Below, piece after piece: positions 1 to 10,755 of a DNA stretch of 64,000 bases. The DNA is from Tilletiaria anomala UBC 951 (Eukaryota > Basidiomycota > Exobasidiomycetes > Georgefischeriales > Tilletiariaceae), in assembly GCF_000711695.1 (NCBI RefSeq), contig NW_013546985.1:84878-148877 (forward strand), given 5' to 3'. Both the position numbers and the translations under genes were made by a program. How positions within the stretch are numbered: the first letter of the stretch is position 1; every line of letters begins with the position of its first letter. Under the pieces are notes generated by a model. It worked only from the letters and a program-made list of their open reading frames with translations. It was not told where the DNA came from and did not search any database.

Positions 1-1
1 G

Positions 2-421
2 CTAGGGTTGTCGCCAGCGCTACGCTGCAGCTCGCCCTCGATCCTCTCGGCGCCTGCGCCATTGTCCACCAGCCCAGAATCATCGCCGTCGTTCGTTGCT
101 GAGCGCGCCGCGCAGATCCTGGGACTGAGACACATTGGCGCGGTGGAGCCTTTACCCCTGCCACCACGGTCTCCGCTGCCCAGAGCCAAGCGAGCGCACA
201 AGAAGAGCGCATCCACTTCGCACATCAATCTCGAAGAGCTGCTCGTACCGTCCTGGTCTGCAGCAACAGTAGCAGCAACGTCTTCTTCACCCTTCAGCCT
301 GCCAGGCGCAACGCCGGCATCGCCTCCGTCATCGTCCTCGCTGCCTGCACACCACCCTTCCGCTTCGACGCCTCGTTCTGCGTCGACGCTGCCCATCAAC
401 GAGCGCAAGAAGATGGCCTGA
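2..421 (+). CDS. 3' end of an unidentified protein gene (partial)
   Basis: An open frame enters from the left edge and ends with TGA at 419-421, giving about 139 residues with no internal stop. The peptide is rich in Ser, Pro and Ala and looks disordered. It has one short basic stretch (RAKRAHKKS) and a Lys-rich end (NERKKMA). No domain is recognisable, and the true start must lie outside the window. Codon third positions are C/G rich, as in the genes to the right, which supports coding. The basic tail could be a nuclear signal, but that is a guess. The alternative is that this is a chance frame in GC-rich DNA. Confidence 0.5.
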   Translation, partial: LGLSPALRCSSPSILSAPAPLSTSPESSPSFVAERAAQILGLRHIGAVEPLPLPPRSPLPRAKRAHKKSASTSHINLEELLVPSWSAATVAATSSSPFSLPGATPASPPSSSSLPAHHPSASTPRSASTLPINERKKMA

Positions 422-1612
422 CCAGCGAGGTGCACGTATCTACCCACCGAACCGTTTTCTGCGCATCCTTCATGCTTCTAAACCTTGCAATCCAAAGAAG
501 ACCCGCAACTGGAGCCTTCCTGGCTGGCGTGCCGGAACCGCCGCTCGCTTCATTGTATTTTTACTGCCACTGTCGCTCCCCGCTTCTGGTTCCGCTGCAG
601 TGGCACACTGTATACAATACAACGAAAGAGATTACCTTTCCACTCAAGCGCGGACTGCGGCACCACCAGAGAGTACATATGGCAGAAGCACTTCCGTACA
701 ATGTTTGGCACGCTTACAACACGCTGGGCCCATGCGCCAAGTGAAGTGCGGATGATCGAGCTGGAGCGAGCCAACATGGTCGGCTTTTTTCAGTCGTACC
801 CGTCTTTGGGTGGAAGAGCGACCCATCAGAGGAGCAAAAAGGATCAATCAGCGCACCGATGTGCACAGATCAAGAAGTGGTTCCAAGGGAAGGAATCGTC
901 TGAAAAAGTGGCTACATCTCCATTGATAAGCCGAGCACCCTCCTGGAAATTTCGAGTAAAAGGCGCGAAATTTGGTACAGCGAGGGGTGCTCGATGGAGA
1001 GCTGAATAAGTTTACGGCAGTGTCATCTGATGAAATGAGGTTTGTGCCGTGCTCAGCACGCGTTCATAGACCATTCGTTTGTATGCTTCCTCGTCTGCCA
1101 CTCGCACTTCGACACCCTCTTACATAATCCTCCGGCAATGCCGGCTGCTGCCAAGCTTTCCCCACAATCTGACTTTCTCTTTCCGGTGCACTATGGATGT
1201 CGACAACAAATGCAGTGACCACCATCCTGTAGGGTGCGTCGTCTCTCCCCCGCATTTTGATCATCAGCAAGCTCTCTTGAGCCTACACTTGCAGTGTGCA
1301 GCCTGGGTGCACATACTTGGTACATACTAGCAAGCGTTGCTCTCACCGTGGCGCAAACCAGCACCAGAGCATGCCTTCTCACTTGCAAGACAGGAGGCGC
1401 GCGTGCTGGTTTTCGCCAAGATCAAAGCTGGAGGTCGACTAACCCCTCCATTGGATTTCTTCTTTTGTCTGTCCTCACACCCCATCCCATCCCACAACCA
1501 GCCAGCCAGCTATTCCAGGGGTAGGCCCTCGTCGACCAACAGCGAGCCTGACGCTCGCTCTGTCCACAACCCCATCTCCTCTCCATTTGGCTTGACTTGA
1601 CTTTGTTGACCC
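422..1612. other. Intergenic region, no gene seen
   Basis: This stretch holds the 3' flank of the left-edge gene and the promoter and leader of the gene at 1613. Frames are short and unsupported on both strands. A pyrimidine-rich segment around 1460-1610, typical of fungal transcription start regions, lies directly before the ATG at 1613. I see no RNA gene or repeat. Confidence 0.5.
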
Positions 1613-2926
1613 ATGCAGCTCTGCACCTACCTCGTCGCCCACGACGGTGCGGCCGACAGGCTCGAAGCCCACTTGCGCGCCATCGGCGTCGTCAGCGCTT
1701 CTATTGCGACTGCCTCTGCCTCTGCAACGGGGCGCTTGCGAGCGACCAGCACGACGGAGGCCACACAATGCGTATATGAGCGAGTGAGTCGCGCGTCTGC
1801 CACTACACATTGACGCGGACATGAGTTTCCTGCTAACCATACATAATACCGTCTGCAGGGTACGCTTGACGGCATGAACCACTTCCTGCTCCTGTGCCCC
1901 CTGCAAGCGCCGAGCTTTGCCGCGCACGAGTACATCCTTGCTCAGCTCTTGGCGCGCTGCGGCGGCTCGCTCGCAGGCGTCGTCCGCTCCGACTGCACCT
2001 GGGTCGACGATGAGGATGACGCGCCGGCGTCGCTGCAGCCCATCCTGCGCCGCTGTGCCGCGGCTGAGAAAACAAGCGGAAAGCCGCTGCTGCAGGCGGC
2101 TCTCGGCGATGACGCCGCCATTCCTTGGGTCATACCGGACCTGCAACTGACCTCAGTCCAGCAACCTAGCATATCTGTGCAACGTCCGTCCGCATGTGCT
2201 ACTGCTGCTACTAAGAGCGGCGCAGCAAGTGCACCGCCATCGGCCATTTGGCAAGAGACGCCGATGAAGAGCCATGCAATCAGAAAGTCTAGCTCGCTCG
2301 CCGTGCTGTTTAGGGTAGCTGTGAAGGTGTGTTCGCACAAACGCGGCCGCTCACGGAGCCCCGCCGGTGCTGTCGGCGCAAATCAACGTGTATTCAACGC
2401 CACGGAGCAGCGAGAGCGCGGCCCTACCCGTCGACAGCGCCAACACGAGCAGCACAACCCTCTGGTGCGCCTCAGCAGGGAGAGCCGCGGGAGGCAGATC
2501 AAGGAGCTATGCGATCTGCTCGATATCGACAACGACCTCAGCATCACGGCGCGCTCGCTTCTCGGATCACTCGCCATCAACGTCTTCGGCGGTGCCGGCG
2601 CCGCGAACAGCGACCGCGCGTGGCCGCTGCTCGTGCCCATGCTCCCGTCGCTACCAGCCGGGCGTCTCATGGGATCAGCAGCAGGCACAGCGGACAAGGG
2701 CGGCTCTTCCTCTTCGCAGAGAGATGCTCAGGAGGAGCTGGATGCACACATAGACGCGCTCGAAGAGCAGCTGTCCACGTTGCTCGGCTGCGACGGCCTC
2801 GCATGCGCGCTGCGCCTCGCCGAGTGCGCGCTGCGCGCCGACGAGTGGGCCGAGGCGGTGCGACAGGCGCATCTGGCGGATGCAAAAAAGGCGGAAGACG
2901 TGCGCTGGAGGAGGGCGCGACTTTGA
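1613..2926 (+). CDS. Unrecognised protein, 412 aa, one intron
   Basis: Exons are 1613-1783 and 1859-2926. The 75-nt intron has donor GTGAGT and acceptor CTGCAG and falls between codons. Splicing joins MQLCTYLVAHDG...VYER to GTLDGMNHF in one frame, which supports both the start and the intron. The N-terminal 150 residues look globular (mixed hydrophobic, with Cys and Trp). The middle (about 160-270) is basic and Ser/Arg/Gln rich and probably disordered. The C-terminal 140 residues are predicted helical from composition (RQIKELCDLLDID, EELDAHIDALEEQ) and end in a basic tail. I recognise no family. The middle part could hide another intron. No regulatory clue is visible beyond the pyrimidine-rich leader. 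Confidence 0.65.
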
Positions 2927-5671
2927 TGCGCCCTAGGTGCTTTCGAGCAGAGCACGTGTCGCGGAGGGAAGTTGGCGGTTCGGATTTGTTGTACTTCTGT
3001 CACGAATGATGATTGATCAGTCATGCGCGCTGCATACCTACAGCATCCCACCCGTAGAGATTGGCACCGGTCGCGATAGCACCACCCGACGACGCGTCTG
3101 CCCAAGCCTGGCAAGGTTGCTCCGTGGCTGGCGATCACATGTATGACACGTACCGACGAGCCCGCCTTAGCAGGCCCCCGAGCGCGACTGACGGCAGGCC
3201 GTCCGTCCGTCCGTAAGCCGGAGTCGGCGGGCTGTCCTGCACGGTCCAGCACGCCTCGACGCTTCACTCCCATCATCCTCATCCCGCAGAGCAACGCATC
3301 GTGTGCGCTGGAGGCGCACTGTTCGGCCGCCGTGATCGTTCCTGGCTGCGTGTGCGAAAGGCCCATGCTGTCGCCGTCACTGGCTCTCTGCCTCGACCCC
3401 GCTGTGTGCTCTCCCGCTTGGACAGCCAAGAGAACGAAGCGGCTGGTCGTCGTGTGGGGAAGGACCGCTTGATTCGCGTGCGAAGCTGTGCATGCGTTGT
3501 GCAGGTTAGCTGTCGGGCTCGGCAGAGACGAGTGAGCCATGTTGTCTGCTCCTGTCTGTGTGGCCCTGGCGGCGATCCCGGTATGCTTTGCTCGTGGACG
3601 GCTTGAGGCTGGAGAAAAATGAGAGGCAAGAGGTTGCGGGCCGTGTTGAACGGTATGTCCGATCGCTTGTGATGTGAGGCCAGGAGCGTTCTTGGCCTGT
3701 CGGCGAGTCGCACCAAGCGAAACATGTGTGCCTCTAGAGAATTAGCATATCTGGAGATCGTAACCCACCGGGAAACACCTGGGCCCACATTGGTCCGCAT
3801 GCGCATTCATTGCATACATACAATGCACGCACGCTTGCAGTTTCGTGAGTCTGGCCTCAAGCGCGGACTGGACGAAATGGACTTGGACGCAGACAAGAAC
3901 ACAGAGCAACGTCAGGAATCGCAGACGACAGAAAGTGCAGGCAGCGAGACGAGTTCATGTACAGTGTGGCAGTCACGCACACGACTGATGTATCCAAGTA
4001 TCTACAGCAGAAACCGCGCTGTTGTTTCTTATTGGAGGGGCGACGGTGAAGAGCGCAGCGAGAGCCCTGGCTGGCTGCTCTCGAACCTCGCCGTCGTCGG
4101 CGTATGGATCCGAGGCGAAGCGGCGGGTGAAGAGAGCGCTGCTCGAGGCTCGCTCCATGTAGGTTGTATGGACATGTGTTCGCCTGGGCTCATCTTTTGC
4201 TTCTGTCTCATCGTCGCTCTGCAGTCTGCGACAGCGCGTGTGTCATGATGGAGTGGGTGAATGCTGAGTGGCCACGTCTGACGTGGTGGCAATGACTGCG
4301 GCTTTGGTCAAGCGGGAGCAATGACGTCAGCGAGTGCACGCAAACAGTATCTTCAGCACTGCGCCAGACGCAAATAGGGTTTCCCGTTCCCCCTTTCCAA
4401 GTCTCATTTGTGGGCGGGATCCAGCGCTGGGCATCAGTCCCTGGAATTGCGTTCCGCTTGCGCTTAGTTTCATAAATGTGCGGTAGTGGCTGGACACGGC
4501 TGCAGTGCCAGAGTGGAATCGCGTGCGGGTCTGCTGTGTGTGTCCGCTGTCGAGAAACAGACTGCTGCAGTTCCCTATTACATGCCTTCAAGCGGGTCGG
4601 ATCGAATCAAACTGTTCGCTCACTGGGCAAACTTTGGGGGGCAGTCTGTCCCTCTGCTCGACGCAGTGCACTCATGACAAAGGAGAGAAAGCGAGTCGTG
4701 AGTAGAGTGCGAAGCAGTGCCGGGCGGTGAGTGCGGTGCAGTGCAGTACAGTGCGCACAAACCCTCTCGTCTCACAAATGCAGCATTTGAGTCCATCCTC
4801 TCCAAAATGTCCCACATGAGACCATGACCAACACGGTGTACTCTGGTACAGGTGTGCGGCAGCGCACGCATACAATCATAGCAGGCGTCCACAGCGCACC
4901 TCCCCCGACCTCTAGCTCCGGTCTGCAGGCAAACACATATCGCAGACGTGCAGGTGCAATGGATGGAGCCAGCAGACATCGCCGCTCGTCTGCCCTTATA
5001 GACCCAACCCCCGCCCTCCCTCTCGCTCTTGTGCCACAGGGCTCGACAACCTCGACGCACTCCCTTTCTCTTGCTTCTCACAGAAGCTGCTCGTGCGAGC
5101 CCGTCACCGGTCCCATCCTTGCTGTCCCATACAAACTCTGTTTCGCGCTCCATCTTCACCGCCTTTGATCCTTTTCTCATCGAGTAAGTATTGCCGGAAA
5201 AAAAGAAAAGAAGCACGTATAAGGTCGTGCCGCGGGTAGATAGGAGGGTCGAGGGGAAGGGAGATCGTCGAAACGTGTGGCGTGCGGCAATACCGTCTCT
5301 ACTATGGGTCAAGGGCCAGCGCAGCTCATCAAGGGCCTTGGGCGGCTGCTTGTATCACTTTGACAACGAAGGAGCCTGGTGCTGTACGACGAGGAAGGGA
5401 GGCCAAAAGTGTGCTGACCGCATTCGCCGCTTGATCATTGATATATTGTGTGCAGCTGCTGCCCTGGCCTCGCCCAACATCTCGCCTTTTTGCCGCCCTC
5501 CAGTATTCTGATAACGCCTATGGGCAAGTGATCTGCCTCAACATTTGCGTTCACAAAGGGCAGCTGTGTGCAGCGCAGAGTGCCAGACGCATGCAACGCT
5601 ACCGAGCTCCCGCCCCTACCACTACACCACAAAGGTATTCTTGCGTCGGCGGATAGATCCAAAACTTCAAG
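2927..5671. other. 2.7 kb gene-poor region / long 5' flank of the 5672 gene
   Basis: No frame here reads like a protein on either strand. The longest (minus, 4620-5312 and 2728-3540) are low-quality frames without recognisable domains. Visible features are a short tandem CCGT run near 3196-3212, a GTGCAGT-like repetitive patch near 4730-4760, and a pyrimidine-rich stretch about 4990-5180. That last stretch looks like a transcription start zone for the gene at 5672 and is followed by a good donor site at 5184. The region probably contains the 3' UTR of the left gene plus the promoter and spliced leader of the right gene. Confidence 0.45.
5184..5455 (+). other. Candidate 5' UTR intron of the gene at 5672
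   Basis: The donor GTAAGT at 5184 follows a pyrimidine-rich stretch. A CTGAC branch-like site lies at about 5413, and the first AG after it is TGCAG ending at 5455. That order and spacing match the coding introns in this window. Removing these 272 nt would also remove upstream ATG triplets from the leader. The intron is inferred only, with no reading frame to test it. Confidence 0.35.
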
Positions 5672-8600
5672 ATGGCGCCATCATCCACCGCCTCTGCGCC
5701 GTCATCGTCTGCAGCGTCCGCGGCCGAGGCCGCCGGCGCTGGCTCCGGTGGCGTCGAAGCAGCGATAGGTGATGCGGCTGGCGAGCCGCCCGAAGAACCC
5801 CTCACGCGGTCAGAGACCGCAGCGAAAGACGCCAATGATGCATCGCATGGAGATCGAGGCCTCGTCACAGTAAAGCAGGTGGTTGTTGGTAAGTGCCTGC
5901 TCCCCTCATATTCAATGGGTGTTTTGAACATCGTAGAGGACGTGACCGCTGACGCAGCGCAACAAACAGTCAACAAGCAACAGCCCACCTCGGCGCTGTC
6001 GATCAAGCTACAGCAGCAGCGAGATTCCACCAACGATCTGCGGGGCAAAGACGTCCCTTCCGCCTCCGCTTGCGTCGCTGCATCCGATGCTGCCTCACCC
6101 TCGTCTTCCTCTTCCTCTTCGTCCTCTCAAGCGTCGCAACTGGCGACGACGCCGCCGACGTCCGCCCAAGCGACGTCGACGTGCTCGTGCTGCTCCTCGC
6201 AGCGGCCGCATGCGCAGCGCTGCGAGTCGCCCGGCGCCATCCCGTTTCCGCCTTCGCCGAGTCCGAGCGTCAGGACGGACGACAGCGCCGCTGCTGCCGG
6301 CTCGTACACAGCACCCGGCAGCCCGTCAAGCATTAGCAGCTGGAACAGCTATGCCAGCTCCGCCCTCGGCGGCGGTGGCATCGTTGCCGCGAGGCGCTTG
6401 GGCGACCTCGCAGACGTTGAGGATGACGAGGGCGCCGCGTCCGACGTCGGCTCCGTACAGGATCACAGCGCAGCCGTCGGCGGTAGCGAGACGGGGCAGG
6501 GTGCCGCGGACGGCAACAGCAGTTCCGCCTCCGGCACCAGCGCCGGATCGAATGCGAACGCAAACCCCAATGTCGGCCATTACACCAGCGGGCAACACCT
6601 CGCTCCGTCCGGTGTGCTCCACCACCATCACGCCCACTCCCACGGGCACGGGCATGGGCATGGGCACCACAGCCATCACAGCCACCACCATGACTCGCAG
6701 AGTATCCACGAGCCCGAGCTCGAGACAGTCAGCGAGCTGGAGGAGGAGGGTGACGGGTTGCAGGACCACGGCGACGGTGATGTTGACCAGAGTGAGGCGG
6801 AGAGCTTGGCGACGACGGCGGACGAGCACGACGATGCGGAGGACACGCCTGCGCCTGCGCACGGGTCGCCCAGCACGGATTTCCACGGTGGCACCGCGGC
6901 GACGCCGCAGACTGGCGCTGCCATCAAAGGAGGGCGTTATGATCATCACTACCACCAGCCGCAGTGGCAGCACAATGCAAGTGGGCCGAGGCGCCGGTGG
7001 GCCGCCCATGGCAAGCACTACCCTCAGCGGCATCCACATCCGCATCTACATTCGTTGTCGCTCGAGGCAAGCAGCGGCGCTGGCAAGGCCGCGACGAACG
7101 CGCCATCGCACACTCACTTCTCGACGCGCGGCCTCGGCCACATCTATGCGCAGAACGGGACGCGCTGGGGCGGCAATCGTGGCAGTAGCGGTAACGCTGG
7201 CGGTAGTGCTTCCTCTTCTGCTGCTGCTGCTGCCGCCTCCACATCTGCGCCAACGCCTACGCCGACGCGGGCAACCCAAGTGCGCAGGCGCAAAGGGCGC
7301 ATCGCTGAGATCGTCCATGAGGACTTTGGGCCACATTCGGACACGACAAGCAGCCCCTCGTCCAGCACGCAGAGCTCGGGTGCAAACTCACCCGCTTCTG
7401 GCGATGGCGAGCATGCCACGCCCCTGTCGACTTGGGTACCGCTGTCGATCGTCTCACCCATCGCCAGCAGCACCGCCTGCAGCGGCGGCAGTGGCAACGA
7501 TAGCGTAGGGCCAGATGTACTCATCGCGCCGCCAGCGCCTGTGCCCCCGTTCTCCGTCGACGACTACAGCTTCGTCGGCCCGCCACCCTTGCCGCCGCCC
7601 CGCAGCATCAGCCCAAGCGAGACGATCCCGGTCATCCCCAGCAGACTGTGCGAGTGCGTGAGCGCGGATGAAGACCCAGGTGACGTCGCTGTGCAAGATG
7701 ATTGCGGTAGGCGTGCATCCGAGCAGGATGGGTGCCACAACGACACGCCCATGCCCGATGCCGGCGCAGACGCGGGCGACAGCAAACCAGCGCGAGCCGT
7801 TTCGACGTCTTCGGCGTCGACGTGCTCCAGCGTCAGCACTTTCTGCAGCACCAGTCGACTGTCGATCACCACGACCGAGGACGGCGCAGACACGGACGCT
7901 ACCGCGCCGTCCACTCCGCCCTCCTCACCGCCGCCGTCGCCCCTCACGCGCAGCGGTACCATCCGCGCCTCGGCACCGCACCTCAAGCGGTCAGCACTGA
8001 CACCGGCCCCGTTTTCGTCTGCCGGCAGCGGTAGCAGCAGCAGCAGCAGCATGAGCAAGGCACAGAGCGCTTCTGCAACCATGCCTGCGCCCAGCGCGAG
8101 CGTAACTCCCACTGGCGATCGGACACGCCGTGCATCGACGTCGGCCACGCTCAAGAAGCCTCTGCGACCGTGCTTCCGTCGCCGCGCGACGGCACAAGGG
8201 TCGTTGGCATCCAACCATGATTCGTCGTCCGAACGCGAGTCACCCCCATACTCGTCTTCACGTGCCGCCTTCCGGCACGCACACGTTCGCTTCTCCCAGG
8301 CGCCGCCGCAGGAGGTGCGCACGCACAGCCCCGTCGAGTATGACCGCAAGAGCTGCTCTATCTCCAACAGGCTCAGCGCCGAGGACGTCGAAGAGCTGCG
8401 CATGATGAAGATGGAACTTGGCCTGCTCGAGGCCAAGTGGGCTGCCATGGCCGCGTGGAAGGAGGAGCGCTCGCTGGGCCCGCACGACGAGAAGGTCGAG
8501 ATCTCCTTTGGGCACACGCCCAACCATACGGCCATTAACGAGCGAGGAAAGACAGGCAAGGATTTTCAGTCACGATGCCTTGAGCGCTTTGGCGCCATGC

Positions 8601-10066
8601 CTCTGCTTAGCGGCAGCGGTAGCGAGCTGCCGCCTTTTACGACGTCCCACTCCCCCGTCTCATCGCCGTCGCACATGACCGCTGGTATGCAGAATCCTTT
8701 CTCGCGCCCGCTCACGCCCAAGCACGGGCCGTCGGGCAGTCCCGCCAGTGTCCACAATGACGAGCTGCACAAGGAGACGGAGCGCCTAGCGGAGCGTGCC
8801 ATGCTCAGCAGCGAGCACTGCCCGGCAAAGATCGGCCGGCGAGCGCACGCAGAGCGAGTCTGCCTCATGTCGCGCTTCGGTCTGCTCGACGCTCCGCCGC
8901 CGCCGCTGCCCGGCACGGCGTCCAAGTCGGGCTACATGAGCTCCAGCTCGGTCCCAATGTTTGGCGGTACCGCCGACCAGTATCGCGGCCACCAGCGCCT
9001 GTTGTACGCCAACGCGTACCCGAACACCCCTAACGTCAACACGCCCATCATCACGTCATGCCTGTCATCGTCTGTGTTGCCTCGCTTGAATTCCGGTTCC
9101 GTCGCGGGCCGATCCAGCTCTGCGCCGCCGAGAGGGCGCTCAGAGGTGGTGGAGCAGGCGTGCCTCACCGTGCCTGCTGAGTCATCGCTCAGCACCCGTA
9201 CGGAGTCTGAATCGCCAGTCGACATTGCGCAGACCGACGGCGAAGCGACGACGCCTACGGCGAGGGGCAGGTCGTCGACGGTCGATGCGACCAAGACAAT
9301 GAGCACTCCTTCTGGCGCCGCTCAAGGACACGACTCGATGCTGCCGACAGATTCGCTCGCCACTCCCACGGCTGCGAGTTTGAGTGCGAGTGCCGACGGC
9401 GTAGACAGCATCCCGGCTCTGGTGCACACGTCGCCGTCGCCGCCACGGCCACCGTCACCTTGTCGTGTTTTGGACGCTCAGCACGCCGCCTCGTCGGCGT
9501 CGTCGTCGTCAGCGAGGCCAAGTGCATCTCGTCAACCTGCGTCCCTCCAAACGTATTCAGCGCCCCTCTCATCAGGCTCGCTGCTTGCAGCGCAGGCGCC
9601 ATCGTCATCGTACAAGCCAGCATCGTTGCCGTTCTCTGCACCGCCTCATGCGAAGCAATTTACTGGTAGTAGCAGCAGCAGTTTGAGCAAACGCCGCGAC
9701 CCGCCGCTGCGCTCGCCACACGATGCTTCGCCGACGTCGTCGCTCCTGCACGGTGCGCGGCCCGGCTCGGCGTCAGACTCTGCATCATCCAAGGCAGCGG
9801 CCGAGGAGTGCTATTTTTCGGCAGGCGCAGTGTCGACAAAGGCATCTTCGTTCGCCGTGTCCACTTCTGTGGCGGCAAAGAAGCAAACACCGTACTGCTT
9901 CTCGCCGCGCGCTGCAATTGATACGGCGCGTTCGTATCAGTTCGCATCGTCATCGTCGCCACGGTCCGGGCCGATGCATGCCACGCTTTCTGCTGTCTCG
10001 ACCGGCTACGATTCGCCTGTTAGCGAATTCTACGAGAGCGGGAGCGAGTACGACTTGCTTGGGTAA
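5672..10066 (+). CDS. Very large low-complexity protein with His-rich tract, about 1437 aa
   Basis: One frame runs from ATG 5672 to TAA 10064-10066. A stop-free 81-nt segment at 5889-5969 has all intron signals (GTAAGT, CTGAC, ACAG), so the likely CDS is 5672-5888 joined to 5970-10066, or 1464 aa if it is retained. The protein is dominated by Ser, Ala, Pro and Thr. It has acidic patches and a His-rich run at about residues 289-315 (HGHGHGHGHHSHHSHHH). A block at about 844-868 (HVRFSQAPPQEVRTHSP, then VEYDRKS) is followed by a helix-like EDVEELRMMKMELGLLE. That block is the only part that looks conserved. HVRF resembles an RVxF-type PP1 docking motif. The C-terminus ends in an acidic SEFYESGSEYDLLG. 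No catalytic domain is visible. A scaffold or regulatory role is inference. Confidence 0.8.
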   Translation: MAPSSTASAPSSSAASAAEAAGAGSGGVEAAIGDAAGEPPEEPLTRSETAAKDANDASHGDRGLVTVKQVVVGKCLLPSYSMGVLNIVEDVTADAAQQTVNKQQPTSALSIKLQQQRDSTNDLRGKDVPSASACVAASDAASPSSSSSSSSSQASQLATTPPTSAQATSTCSCCSSQRPHAQRCESPGAIPFPPSPSPSVRTDDSAAAAGSYTAPGSPSSISSWNSYASSALGGGGIVAARRLGDLADVEDDEGAASDVGSVQDHSAAVGGSETGQGAADGNSSSASGTSAGSNANANPNVGHYTSGQHLAPSGVLHHHHAHSHGHGHGHGHHSHHSHHHDSQSIHEPELETVSELEEEGDGLQDHGDGDVDQSEAESLATTADEHDDAEDTPAPAHGSPSTDFHGGTAATPQTGAAIKGGRYDHHYHQPQWQHNASGPRRRWAAHGKHYPQRHPHPHLHSLSLEASSGAGKAATNAPSHTHFSTRGLGHIYAQNGTRWGGNRGSSGNAGGSASSSAAAAAASTSAPTPTPTRATQVRRRKGRIAEIVHEDFGPHSDTTSSPSSSTQSSGANSPASGDGEHATPLSTWVPLSIVSPIASSTACSGGSGNDSVGPDVLIAPPAPVPPFSVDDYSFVGPPPLPPPRSISPSETIPVIPSRLCECVSADEDPGDVAVQDDCGRRASEQDGCHNDTPMPDAGADAGDSKPARAVSTSSASTCSSVSTFCSTSRLSITTTEDGADTDATAPSTPPSSPPPSPLTRSGTIRASAPHLKRSALTPAPFSSAGSGSSSSSSMSKAQSASATMPAPSASVTPTGDRTRRASTSATLKKPLRPCFRRRATAQGSLASNHDSSSERESPPYSSSRAAFRHAHVRFSQAPPQEVRTHSPVEYDRKSCSISNRLSAEDVEELRMMKMELGLLEAKWAAMAAWKEERSLGPHDEKVEISFGHTPNHTAINERGKTGKDFQSRCLERFGAMPLLSGSGSELPPFTTSHSPVSSPSHMTAGMQNPFSRPLTPKHGPSGSPASVHNDELHKETERLAERAMLSSEHCPAKIGRRAHAERVCLMSRFGLLDAPPPPLPGTASKSGYMSSSSVPMFGGTADQYRGHQRLLYANAYPNTPNVNTPIITSCLSSSVLPRLNSGSVAGRSSSAPPRGRSEVVEQACLTVPAESSLSTRTESESPVDIAQTDGEATTPTARGRSSTVDATKTMSTPSGAAQGHDSMLPTDSLATPTAASLSASADGVDSIPALVHTSPSPPRPPSPCRVLDAQHAASSASSSSARPSASRQPASLQTYSAPLSSGSLLAAQAPSSSYKPASLPFSAPPHAKQFTGSSSSSLSKRRDPPLRSPHDASPTSSLLHGARPGSASDSASSKAAAEECYFSAGAVSTKASSFAVSTSVAAKKQTPYCFSPRAAIDTARSYQFASSSSPRSGPMHATLSAVSTGYDSPVSEFYESGSEYDLLG

Positions 10067-10755
10067 GCAAACTTGGACTTTCGACTGCTAGTGCGTCTGC
10101 AGACGTCACATCGCTCTTTTTATTATGGATACCGGAATGGAAGCTTTGTCCCTCTTTCCCGTCAGAGACTTGCTTGGGAGGCTGAAGAGAAGCGTATACA
10201 TTGGTGCTCGTTTGGTTCTTTCCAGCGGGTGACTCGCTCTCAGCACATATCGTATCTCTACTGTTCTGCCTATGCAATCCCTCGATTTCCTACCTTTTGG
10301 TGTCACCCCAGCATGTTGCCCGTGCACCTCACCAAAGTCCTTTTCTGTATCATCATCGACATCGTCCTCACCGTGTACTGCTAGACATTGTCCTCTGTTG
10401 TCCATTTTCCGCTTTCAAACCTGCCATGAACTGTTGCTGCACGCTTTGTTCTCCGTGTTCCCAATGCAAGCGTACGTTTCACTATCGTAGGCGCCTGATT
10501 TGACAGACGTACATGGGCAGAGCCCTCGACAGCATACAAAGGTAGACCTGCTGAGCAAGTCGAAATGTCTGTCCGAGTACTTTTCAACCGACGGTTACGC
10601 AATACATCACGTCGAGGCCAGCGCATGCGCAAGTCGTGTAGTAACGACGGCCCTGAGCGATCGCATTCCAATGTGTGCGGCGGTTCTACATACATATCAG
10701 CCTTTACCCTGAGAAGGTCTGCTGTCATCTGCGCGTGCGAGTATGCCCCCAGCGG
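10067..10755. other. Intergenic, 3' flank of the 5672 gene
   Basis: The sequence is T/C-rich with no credible coding frame. It probably holds the 3' UTR of the upstream gene and, if the small ORF at 10756 is real, its promoter. I see no RNA gene or repeat. Confidence 0.4.

Noticed and set aside
1875-2926. Identity of the 1613 gene as a PIG-S/Gpi17-like protein
   Set aside because: A short similarity in the C-terminal helix (EWAEAVRQAH) is too weak, and the required membrane segments are missing.
2728-3540. Minus-strand 270-codon frame
   Set aside because: It is partly the shadow of the 1613-2926 gene and partly intergenic, with no recognisable family.
4620-5312. Minus-strand 230-codon frame
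   Set aside because: Composition is irregular and Cys/Arg/His rich, no domain is recognisable, and it overlaps the likely leader of the 5672 gene.
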